From contig JAKNDB010000103.1 of the NCBI GenBank assembly GCA_024305405.1, positions 3,100,001-3,164,000 on the forward strand: a DNA stretch of 64,000 bases. The letters run 5' to 3'. The stretch is from Dirofilaria immitis (taxonomy: Eukaryota; Nematoda; Chromadorea; Rhabditida; Onchocercidae). The notes beneath the pieces are model-generated. The model did no database searches. It worked only from the letters and a program-made list of their open reading frames with translations, and was not told the origin of the DNA. A program made the translations under genes and the position numbers. This document shows, piece after piece, positions 49,701 to 61,200 of this stretch (the stretch's first letter is position 1; every line of letters starts with the position of its first letter).

Positions 49701-51124
49701 ATTGTCTGCAACAACGAATTAAGATGAATCATTACACATAATTAGAAAATTAAAATATATAATAATCGAAAAAAGATTGAAAGAAATTTTCGAATGGACG
49801 ATCCAATCCCAAATTAATCGAGAAACTTTTGCAGTGGGCATACCTAAATAAATGGACTACTTTTATGATCTCAAACATAAATTAAATAGTTTAGTAGGAT
49901 AATTAATGCTTTTAGTATAAAATTACAATTGCTTATAAAATTCAAAAATAGTAACATCGTTGACGAGCTTTAGCTGTACTGCTATCAATGATATCTTGTG
50001 GACGTGCGTTTTTAGGAATGTCAAATAATCGTTACTGTGATATTTCGTCATTTCCTCAAACGTCGCTACATGTGGTCTCTAAAATACAAATAATAATGTG
50101 TATCAAAAGCGGAATTTACAAAGATTAAAATATTACTCAAGTAAAATTTTCAATTACATTTTTCCACAAAACAAATCAGGATTGCAGAAAAACTGAAAAT
50201 GTTGCCATCAGTTTATTATAAAAATTCAAAATTTCATCGAATATTGAAAGAAGAAATTACTGTGAAAAAACATTTCTCTGTGAGAAACATTTCTCATTTA
50301 TAAATTCATTTCTACAAAATAGATGCCCTATCTTCTAGTTTTTCGTCAATATATACGACAAAACTGCCAAATTTTCTGTTCTATTTCGATAAGAAATTTT
50401 TGTTTCTTAATCGAAGAAAAATAAATGACAAATTCTTTTGCTTATTTATCTTAAATTCTAAAGCTTTTATAAGCTTCTTTTACAGACAATCCGATTACTT
50501 CATTTAATGAGTTTAGTCAAAGCATTTAATGAGAATCTGCATTAGCGAAATTATAAGATATACATTTCAGAATATAATGCAAGCTAATATAACAATAATA
50601 AAAGCTAACATAGACTTCCATTCGTCGATAAAGACCGTAATTGAGGATGAGATTATGTGCCATCCGAATTCTATGTGGCTTCATCGGATGCCCTTGACCG
50701 TAATAGTAATTCCCAACATCTCCTACAAATTTTACATATTTGTTCTGCATGAAATGATTCCACAAGAAAGAAGCAACTAAATATCTTCTTCTTTCATCAA
50801 GTAATTTTAGTATCCAATATTAAATATTAATCATATTACAGCATGTGTGTTCTACATGTTTCTTAAATTTATGAGATATGCTTATAAATGGTAGAGAATT
50901 ACCATTTATATTTCATTTTCCAAATATAGCATAATTTGAAATATATATGTGTACTGTTTCCTACTCTTCCATTCGATAAAAAACATTAGACTATATTAAT
51001 ATAAAATATTATAAAACGAATTAATGGTTATCTGATATATCGAATAAAGATAAAAAGTATAAACAAAATACTAACCATCATAATAATATGCAACTCTGAT
51101 CTTGCTGTGAGCACGAATAGCCAT
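46726..51124 (-). CDS. hda-1: Class I histone deacetylase (HDAC1/2, hda-1 type)
   Basis: A nuclear zinc-dependent enzyme removing acetyl groups from histone lysines, the catalytic subunit of NuRD/Sin3-type corepressors. Thirteen exons, 5' to 3': 51076-51124, 50610-50722, 49956-50078, 49631-49705, 49310-49457, 48836-48967, 48404-48508, 48058-48154, 47826-47965, 47577-47684, 47232-47290, 47066-47137, 46726-46901. All phases join once one base is supplied in each of four homopolymers (50009-50013, 49381-49386, 47935-47939, 47581-47585), giving about 466 residues, typical of the family. Visible hallmarks: [16 protein letters not shown] at the N terminus, the active-site histidine pair in GGLHHAKK (about residues 141-142), zinc ligands in [28 protein letters not shown], and the GGGGYT tyrosine loop. 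The fifth intron appears to use a GC donor. The tail is acidic then serine-proline rich ([16 protein letters not shown]). Both worm paralogues hda-1 and hda-3 are possible orthologues; the last codons depend on a T6 run near the stop. Confidence 0.95.
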
Positions 51125-52886
51125 ATTAATTAATTACCTTCAACGGCCAATGAAAAACGATAACTCTTTCACTGCTTCAATCCTTCCAAACAATAACTGA
51201 AATATCATTACTTCAGTTGGAAAATTCAAATCATCGAATAATTTTTAAGCTATCTATATCAAATTTTAATTAGCAATGTATTGAAATGAATCAATCTCTA
51301 AGATCTTCTCACTGTTAATTCATTTCTTTCTTTAAAATGATAATATAAACTTGAACATTTATACTTCAGCGAAAAAAAATGACGAATAATTTTAAGTCAT
51401 TGAATAGTTCTCAAATGAACTAATTCAGTCTATTTCCGAATATTTCTTATCGTTTTTGATCGAATAACCCTATAATTGTCAATATAATAATTAAATTAAC
51501 GAGTATAATTATACTCATTATTATATAAAAATTAGAATTACCAATATAGCGAATAACACCATGTTTAATAATAATTAATCCATCAGAAAACAAAATAAAA
51601 TAAGACTTAGCAAAAATTATACATATTATAATTATTACATTGCATCTATCGCTTATTTTCCTAATTCGCTGCCATATTGGTAATTCTAATTTTTACTATC
51701 TTATATTTCATCATAGATACTATGTTTTTTTTCTAAAAATATTTCAATTAAAATTTAAATTATAAAAATTGAATTTAACTATACTTTTCATTTGCTATAA
51801 AGAAAAAAAACCCACCAACTTACTACAACAACAATTTCTCCTACTGCAAATTTTAATATATTTTCAAAAATAATATATAATTTGATGACATTCATTTCAT
51901 ACCTACGACATGTATTCTTCACGGTTGCACCTATTCATCCCAATTAGCACATCTGCTAATCCATTCCAATAATAACGCCATTTATTTTGACTTTCGTATA
52001 CATCTCATTTTCACGTATCCATTGATCCTGATTATACGTGCACGTAATAAATTAAGTTAATATCAGAGAGATTTCACGCATCCCACCTGTTATCAACTTA
52101 TCTTCTATTCATTTATTAATCATTTCAATAGATGTATATAATTACAATAAAAATAGAAATGAAATTAGCGAAATTAAAATGTTCGTTGCGTCCTGTACGA
52201 TGTGTTACTTTGACGTGATCAAAGGAATGATTGATTCCAACATTACATTTTTAATATCTAACATTTGTGATGTATGGAAGGGCGATGGTCTTATTATTGT
52301 AGAATTCTACGTCATGTGATACGTGACATATATACGTATGTATCACGTAATAAAGAATATCCCATCTTTCTTTCATCCTCTAATTCTTTTTGTTTCATCA
52401 TTGGTTTATCCTGTACTTCACGCAGTGTATTATAGGAAGATGATATTATCACCATAGGAAGATGATATTATCACCATAACAGAGTGCTACATACTCGGTT
52501 TCGTATCTAACAGTGTTTGAATTACGAAAGTATGTCTTATGTTTCTTAAGTTTGATTATTCTTATCAATCACTGTTGTCTTTGTTCGTTGCATTACATTT
52601 CGGTGTATCGAGAATACCGAATTGTAATGTTTTCAAATATACTCATTTCTATCAATGAATATACTAATTTAGTCATAATTTGTTGGCATTGTTTTCTTTC
52701 TTCGAATCAATCTTGTGCTTAATTCTTCATATTTTTATACCAATCCTAACATTCCTTACTTTTTATTTGATTTATTTGTTTTCATTTAATGATTAAAGTT
52801 ATTGAAGAAAGCCATGTTAATTGTGCTATTCTTTAAATTGCTATGTTAGTTATTAAGTTTTAATTTGGAATATAATTAGCAAGAAA
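51125..52886. other. Divergent intergenic region HDAC / prx-19
   Basis: The two genes are head to head with 1.76 kb between their start codons, so this must hold both promoters. I see no coding exon. A direct duplication GGAAGATGATATTATCACCA occurs twice near 52,435-52,478. An ATTAG acceptor lies immediately before the prx-19 ATG and could be a trans-splice site. Confidence 0.5.
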
Positions 52887-54681
52887 ATGGCAGAAGCGGG
52901 TAAAAATGAAGCAGAGACCGATTTGTCGGAGTTGTTGGATAGTGCTTTGGCAGATTTTGGTCGTACTCTTAATACGGATGATGAATTGGATTCAATGATG
53001 GATTCAATGGATCAGCAAGCTGTACAAAAAGCGGCTCAGAAATTTGACAACGTAATGAAGACATTTCAGAGCTCTAGCAATCATCCGGTATTCTTTTTCC
53101 GCCTTATGATGTGTTGTAATTTTTTAAGTAGTATCGCTAGCAACTTTATTTTCACAACTTCTACGTTTTCTTTTTTATCCTGAGCTTGCAGTCCTTTTGA
53201 TATGACAAATGATAAGAATAAAAGGAGTGAAAGTATTTTCGTGTATTCTTCATTTCTTTCATTTTCTGTAGTATTTTAATAAGTACATATTGAATTCTCG
53301 AAAGTTTTTGAAGTTTGTATTTGGTTATAACCGAACGAGAAACACCAATACGAAATAAAAACAACATATGATAACAATAATAACAAGTCAAAAAAATCTC
53401 CAAAAATAAAAAAATCAAAAGAATCATAATGAAAACGAGACATAAAATACTCCTTATTGCACCACTATTAGTAAATAATAAATCACATAAACAAATAACA
53501 GTACCGGATCATTTCTATTTCTACTTTTCATTCCATTAGAAATGCATGACACTTAACACGAAATAGTTGCAAAAAGACATGTAGTTAAATTATTAATTTA
53601 AAAGCATTATTTAAGAAACTTGTAATATATAAGGATTTAGAATGCTAATTCATCTGAAACAGTAGAAATGACCGCGGATGAGCGTCTAGCTGCGGAGAAT
53701 TTCCAAAACATGCTCAAGGCTTTGGTTGAAGCAGAACAAAAAGCATTGAACGAACATCCGCTTGATGAAGATGGCCAAGATAATTATGATCGGGATGGTG
53801 CTGAAACTTTCATCGAGCAACTGAAAGCAAGTTTTTCCATGGATTTGAATTTAATAAATTTATATCATTTAAGTAGTTTTCCGAATCGCAGTATGAATAG
53901 TAATTTTCAGCGAAATATTTTCCACCAACTTCTTACCAAAATGATTTTACAAATTGAAACAGAATTGAAACTCATGGAGATTTTAGTTTTTACAGAAATT
54001 GGCAGAACAGGATCCGGCTAATATAACGGATGAATCGCATTATAAAACGCTGATGAATCTTGTTCAAGCATTCTTTTCAAAAGATTTAATGTATCCTCCT
54101 TTGAAGCAGTTACTAGAGAAATTTCCCATGTATGTTTAGCAATTCATTACTTGCCATTATTATTTAATTAAAATGTTGTTTTCATTAAATGATTCAACCA
54201 TTAATATTAGAAATCTTTCTTCTTCAGAGAAATGAATTTCTTTGCAGTTTATATAAGCATTTCTGAATTATTATGCTTAAGTGTTAAACACTTGAAGATA
54301 TGAAATTCCAATTTTTTTATCAGGTAAGATTATAATATAGGTGTGGAATAAATTATTTAAAAAAGCTTTATAAGGTTGCATTTTCAGTTATATAGCAGAA
54401 CACAGTGAGTTAGATGCGGACACGAAGGCTCGTTATGAGAAGCAGATGAATGTAATAGAACGTGTATGTATGGAATATGAGAAGGATGAAAGTGAAGATG
54501 TGGAAGAAATGAAGAGGCGATTTGATATTATCACTACATTAATGATGGAATTGCAGTCATATGGGTATCCCCTGGAGAACTAGTAGGCGAAGCACCCGCA
54601 GGCTGGACTACAGATCCTGAAACTGGTTTACCAAAAGTAGACGATGTCTCAAAGGCTGCCGAAGCTTGCTCATTTATGTAA
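52887..54681 (+). CDS. prx-19: Peroxin-19, peroxisomal membrane-protein import receptor
   Basis: PEX19 is a cytosolic, often farnesylated chaperone that binds newly made peroxisomal membrane proteins and docks on PEX3. Exons: 52887-53087, 53641-53830, 54006-54129, 54388-54681, about 269 residues. Seen in the sequence: an acidic N terminus with SELLDSALADFGRTL (the family's PEX3-binding ELLDSALDDF-type helix), a middle with MTADERLAAENFQNMLKALV, then LMNLVQAFFSKDLMYPPLKQ and a C-terminal domain ending in CSFM, a good CaaX prenylation box. The third exon could also begin at the stronger acceptor TTTTTACAG (53995), but only the start at 54006 keeps frame. The last exon needs one extra C in the run at 54569-54572 to read YGYPPGELVGEAP and reach the CaaX box; as written it stops at once at TAG. 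The gene lies 611 bp upstream of SPT5 on the same strand. Confidence 0.93.
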
Positions 54682-55292
54682 TTATTCATTTTTGTTCTTT
54701 ATATTTTAGATAAACCAATCATTTTTTATTACAGAATAATTATTTATTATGGATTTTGTTGTCCAAATAATTTGCGAAAGTCATCACTTCAACGATTTGT
54801 CATCTAAATAAATGTGATAATGAGTGTGTTGTTTGAACATAAATTGATTCTTGTTGAGCCTTTTTTTCTTCCATTATTTAGTTCTTTTTATTTTTATATC
54901 GTAATTAAATTGTATTGTAGTGAGAAGCAGTGGTAGCTATTTCTTTCAACCTTAGCAGTTCTTATTTCAAAGAAAATGAAGATTTAAGAAGGATATTTAT
55001 AGTGCTTGATTTGGTAGGTACTCTTATTTTGCAATGCTGACAATATATGTGATCATATTTGGTACTAAAGCTAATTGTGATAATGCTGTTATAAATATAA
55101 AAATTTGTTACATTATCTTTAACATCGTTTTATGGGGATTTTTTAATTCCTCAAGTGTTATATTATTATTGCTTTTTTGATAATTATTAGAATATTTCTT
55201 CCTGTTCCATATATTCATTGATTTTGTTGATTTTAGGAAATATACTGCTGTAGGTTCATCTAATAATTTTAAGTTAACGGTTATTCTTCGCG
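54682..55292. other. Intergenic spacer prx-19 / SPT5
   Basis: No exon seen. It contains the prx-19 3' end and the SPT5 upstream region. A TTGATTTTAG acceptor at about 55,227-55,236 followed by 57 bases to the SPT5 ATG could be a trans-splice site or the end of a 5'-UTR intron. At 611 bp the spacing is longer than in most worm operons, so co-transcription is possible but not shown. Confidence 0.45.
54807..54812 (+). terminator. AATAAA polyadenylation signal of prx-19
   Basis: A canonical AATAAA 126 bases after the stop codon of prx-19, in the correct strand and distance; assignment is by position only. Confidence 0.5.
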
Positions 55293-58200
55293 ATGTCAGA
55301 TAGCGAGGAATCTGGTGATGAACAACAGGATGCTGTAGAGGACTTTACAGATGGCCAGGTTATACTTTTAATTTTCTCTTTATATGGTATTTCATGTTTT
55401 TCCCTTAGACAGTTGTCATTTCGTGGTCTCATTTCAATTAAAATCGAAGTTGATATGAAGTTTTTGGAGAGATATTGTAGCGAAACTGGAAAAACTAGAA
55501 AGAGATTTTCGGATGCTTTAAAAGCTCAGAGATGTTTTTCAAATGCTTCAGATGTTCTAGGAAGAAAATTTTTGCATTCCAATCGACTTCTTCAATATCA
55601 GTCGATTGAATACTGCTTAAATTGAAAATTGAATTAACTGCTGTTATTGCAGGAAAAAGCGATGATGAACGACTAGAAAGTGATGGCGATGATATCATCA
55701 AAAATGGAAGAAAAAGGAAGGTCTCATTTCTTAACCTTCTGCAAAATTAATAATTGATGTGATTAGAAATTTTTCATATAAAATATTGAGTAAATTACAG
55801 CATTTTGATGAGGATGAGGAAGAAGAAGATGAAGAAGAAGAAGATGATGATGATGACGAGGATGATGAGGATGGCCATCATAATAAAAATCTAAGAAGAG
55901 GAAGAAGGTAATTGTTTCTTTCTGTTCTATAGTTTTGTAACTCTGATTGCAAGACTTCGGAAAAGAAATCATGAATTTTAGCGACGCACGGGTGTTCATC
56001 AGTTTATTCTTGACGACGTAGAAGTAGATGAAGACGAGGAGGAAGAAGACGGCTTTGAAGAGGATGGTGACGAAATGGGAATTGATCCACGAGAAAGAGA
56101 AGAAGCCGAAAGAATGATGAAAGAGCAAGATGAAAGGAGTCGTGAAGGGCGTCGTCGAGATTTATTTAGGTAATATAGTTTTATTTGAGATTTGCATTAT
56201 AGAAATTCATGATTTGATGTATGGTGTTTAATAGCATAATTTTTCAGTGGGATGAACGAAGATCAAATAGAAGATTATTTTAAGAAGAAATATGCAAATC
56301 AGTCATCTTATGCGAGTGTGATGGATGATGATGCTACTCTAGATGACATCAGTCGTCATTCTTTACTTCCAAGTACAAATAAGGACCCAAATTTATGGAT
56401 TGTAAAATGCCGTCTCGGTGAAGAGAAACTGGTTGCGCTACAACTTATGCGAAAATTCATCGCCTATGAAAATACTGATAACGTAAATTTTTTTCTTATT
56501 GTTGTGAACATGGTATTTTTTCCTTTTTGATTGCTTGGAATCAAATGAAATTTTGCTTCTTGCAGTCCTTGCAAATCAAGTCAGTGGTGGTAAAAGAAGG
56601 TCTGAAAGGCATGATTTACATAGAAGCATTCAAACAGTCACATGTAGCTACAGCGATTACTGGAGTATCAGCTTTAAACCAATTTCGAATAACTATGGTG
56701 CCAATCAAAGAAATGTGCGATACTTTGAAAGTAGCCAAGGATATTCCATCACTGAAAAATGGAATGTACGTTCGATTAAGAAGAACAATGTATCGCGATG
56801 ATTTAGCTCAGGTCTACTTTTTTTCAACTATTAATTTAGATCCATATATTTTCCAGCTACTAGTTAATTGGAATAGAAGATTAAAATATAACAGTCTTAA
56901 TTATATGTTTGCAATTATGTCGTAGTAAGTACAGATCTCGTACTGCAAATAATTTGATAATGTCTGTTGTTGATATGTGTTTTGAAAATAGGTTGATTGG
57001 GTGGACGTAGCGCACAACAAGATTTATTTAAAGTTGGTGCCACGTATTGATTACACTCGCATGCGTGGAGCACTCAGAGCACCGGTTAGTTAGTCTCATT
57101 GTTATCTTATATATATAAATCAGTTGATTTATCACAAAATCAAATTTTTCTTGATGTTTTTTATTTGTTATATTTTTAACATTCTGCTACATTTAAAGGA
57201 TGAACCACGTTTTGTAAAAATGAAACGAAGACCACAAGCACGATTATTTGATGTTGAAAGAATTAAGTAAGTTCAATACTGTATTTTTTAGTTGAAAATG
57301 TTTTTTTTTCTTAAGAGAATTTCCATAACAGTTTTTTCTCATATTTATATTTCAGTTAATCAATCAAAAAGTGATAAATATAAGGTTTCATCAGTTTTTA
57401 GACAATAACTTATACGACATTTAATAAATTTGCACAATCATTTTATGGCGCAAGAAATAAATAGCCTTGCAGCCGCATTTCTCCATCTCTGTATTTAAGC
57501 AATCATTGTCTTCATCTTCGGAAAAAATATTTTAATTTCAGAGAAATAGGAGGTGAAGTATCGACAGACGGCGATTTCATAACATTTGAAGGGAATCAAT
57601 ATCGTCGAGGCTTTCTATATAAATGGTTTCCATTGAATATTATCGTAAGTATATTTCTTTTTGTTAATACATTTTTCTGTATGCACCATATCTTAATTTT
57701 TTTCTGGTGAAATTTTTAGCCGCTTATTAGCAAATAATATATTAAAGATATAAAATGTTACGATGAAGTCTTCAGCAAATGATATGACGAATGTTTTCGA
57801 TGTTTCATGGTTATGCTATAAAAAATTGTAAAAATTTGACTATCCTTTAATAGATAATTTAATAAAAGGAGCTAACGATAGAGGAAAAATACGGTGGCTT
57901 AATGATTTTTTTCAGCAAGTTGATGGTGTTAAACCTTCCCTAAGTGAACTGGAGAAGTTTCAGGAAACAAGCGATGACTTGAAAAAGAATGTTTGTTTTT
58001 TAATTTTTATGCGTCCCACATACATAATCTTTTCAAGTGCAGAGAAAAAATCCACTGATTGTGTTGAATATATAATGTTTATATGATCATTAATTTAAAA
58101 CTGGAATAATGAACCAATAATTGAAATATTCAGTGGAAAACTTTTTAATTCAATTAAAGAAATGTTAATTTATTTTGTAGTAGAAGGAATGAAAGTGAAA

Positions 58201-61200
58201 GATTTATCATACATCTTTTCACCCGGAGATTACGTCGAAGTAGCAGATGGTGAACTTGTAAATTTGCGTGGCAGAGTTCAAAGTGTTGACGGTGAAAAAA
58301 TTGTCATGTTGCCTGATCATGAAGATTTAAAGGTATTTTTCTTTAACAAAATGGATTAATGAAACAACACTAACAACATTAAAAATTCTTTATTTATTTG
58401 CATAGATAAATTTTCCTGCCAAAATTTTTTTATAGTAGAATTGGTACTATTTGAAATCAGTTTTTCAAATTAATCACTTTATAGGAACCGTTGACGTTAA
58501 ATGCTTGTGAATTGAGAAAATTCTTCAAAACAGGCGATCATGTGAAAGTGATCAATGGCCGTTACGAAGGAGATACTGGTTTGATTGTCCGTGTGGAAGA
58601 TAATCTCGTCATTTTGTTATCGGACCTGACAATGCATGAGGTAAACGATATCAGTGAGAATCATTTATACAAAATTTCATTGGTTGACATGAAAAAAGTT
58701 ATAAATTTACATGGACTATTGCTATAGAAAAGAACAAATATATCGTGTTTCTTCAAATGTAAAATCAAGCATTACATTAATTTTTCCGAAAGTAGTGCTA
58801 ACCCTACTTTCTTTGGACGTTTTTATCTTCATGTGCAAATTTATTATTTCTCAGTCGGTAATATAAGTTTATAATGTAGGCACAGATTTATGAAAATCTG
58901 CTTTTATTCTCTGCAGCTACGGTGTTTATATTGTCATTGTCAGTAATATTGTTTAGATTTTATTTATGTATCAATATTATTATTCCTCATTTAATATATC
59001 GTATGCAGTGAATATATTAAATGCTTCATCTGATTCATATGCTTCATGGAAGTTTATGTTTAGTTAAAATTCATAGTGCTTAGCATTATTTTTTGATTAA
59101 GTTAGATCTTAAAAGGACGAAATAGATTGATTTTAACCAATTTAAATTTTCCGTGATCAAAGTTATCCTTAATTTCTAACCTTATTTATAAATTTTCAGT
59201 TGAAAGTATTACCACGCGATGTTCAGCTTTGTGCTGATGTGACAACAGGTGTGGACTCGCTGGGACAGTTCCAATATCAGGATCTTGTAATGTTAGATCA
59301 ACAAACAGCTGGTGTTATTGTTCGCTTGGAAAGGGAATATTTGGAAGTTTTGAATATGCATGGAAAGGTAGTCATTTTGTTAGGTTTCTGTTTTTTCCGT
59401 GTGATATTCATTTTTATGCTGCGTTTATATATATATATTGTTTAAATTGCAGGTCGTACGAGTAAAGCCTCAAGCAATTCACGGTAAAAAGATACACGTT
59501 TTGCACAGGCACTTGATAGTCAACAGAATAGCATTCAAGTGAAAGATACAGTCAAAGTTGTAGACGGACCCTATGTGGTCAGTTTTATTTGGAGTTTTGA
59601 ACTGCTATTTAATATAATATTCTGTTATTTTTATAGCTTTTCACTTCCAATCTTATCGTAAGCACAAATTTAAAGAGTTTTAGCTGGTAACACTGGCTGT
59701 TGCTCTTGTTTTCTTATAACAGTTGAAATAAACTTTTTGTTTTGAAATAAATTCAGATTTATTGATTCATTCATAATAGTTTCTAGAATAGAAATTATAG
59801 TAATTCAGATTTATTGGTGATGCCTTTCTCTAACTGTTTTTTACATCGAGCACTGTGTTAAAATCTGAATGAGGTTTTTATACCATAGACTTATTTTTCA
59901 GCTTTATCAAACTAGGCGATTCCACTGGTGAATACTTTATGCATGTAAATAAAATCAAAAATTAATATCTTTGTTGTTTTTCAGAGTCGTGGTGACGCGG
60001 AAGATGAGAAACAGGGTGAAATCAAGCATATATATCGTTCATATGCTTTTGTAATGTCGAGGAAGCATATGGAAAATGGTGGCTTATTTGTTTGCAAGCC
60101 AAGACATTTGCTTTTGGTTGGTTCAAAGGCAAATACGAAAGGTGAGTAACAACGAGATAAATTCTCTGTGAAATATTGATTGACGGTTCTTTATTTTTAA
60201 ATATCATTGAGGAAAATCTCAAAGACTTATTCAACATGCTATACATAGAGAAAATGAAGATATGTTTGTTTTCATGGCACGGTATTTGCTTTTCTTGGTT
60301 CAAAGATGAATACGAAAAGTATTGTCTCATCATAAACCAAAGCTAATTTATGTTTTCAATTTACAGTTGGCGATTTCATTGTGAAAGGATTAGCAACACC
60401 TGATCCATTCTCGAGTCCTCGACACGTTGAGCTCGGAGGACAAACGCCTCGACCTGGTAACATGTCAAGCGGCAGAAGTGTTAGAGGTGGTGCAACTCCT
60501 TCTCAGCATGGCAAGTTTTCATGATGTATTATTATCCTTACTTGCACATGTAAATTAATTTTTGATTTTCTTTCTGTCCCCTAATGTCTTCATATTTTTG
60601 ATCTTTATAATCTCTTTTCACACTGCGATTACAGTCTGTCAGTTTCCGTTATATTTTATCATTACTGCTCTCTTTTTCTGATAACGATGATTGTTTAAAA
60701 ATAAAAATTATGTTGTACAGAAACTGAATGAAATTTTAGAAGGTAGCTCTGTGGGTGTACCAAGTACTGGTGGTTTCGACTCCCAAAATCGAGTGCGACG
60801 AGATAATCAAATAATTGGAAAAAGTGTGAGGATCACACAAGGACCTTTGAAAGGATATTTTGGTATTGTCAAAGATGCTACTGAACAAACTGCACGTGTT
60901 GAACTTCATTCCAATTGCAAGGTTTCCATTTTATCTTCAGTTTTTGATTGGTTCGTGACGCCTTGTTGCTAACAATGTTATTGATACATATTAGTGAGAA
61001 TCATGCTTGATTATAATTATGGTCATGGGGATAAATAAGTAGAAAAAGAAGGAAATGAGAAAGTGAATGATTTATATATTGAATTTGCCTAAAAGTGTTT
61101 AATAATCTTTCGTAAACGATACTAGACAATTAGTGTTGATCGGTCGCGGATAATGATTGTTGGTGACGGTACACCTGGTGGCACGATGATTGGCGGATTA

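Noticed and set aside
53668..54021. prx-19 middle frame starting at internal ATG
   Set aside because: The exon begins earlier at 53641 after GGATTTAG in phase 0, and the tail after LKA is intronic.
55293..55625. SPT5 first exon read on without splicing (110 codons)
   Set aside because: Residues after DGQ have no similarity to SPT5; GTTATA directly after the CAG codon is a usable donor and the acidic region resumes at 55653.
55763..56128. Histidine-rich 121-codon frame antisense to SPT5
   Set aside because: It is the shadow of the acidic GAT/GAA/GAG codons of the SPT5 N terminus.
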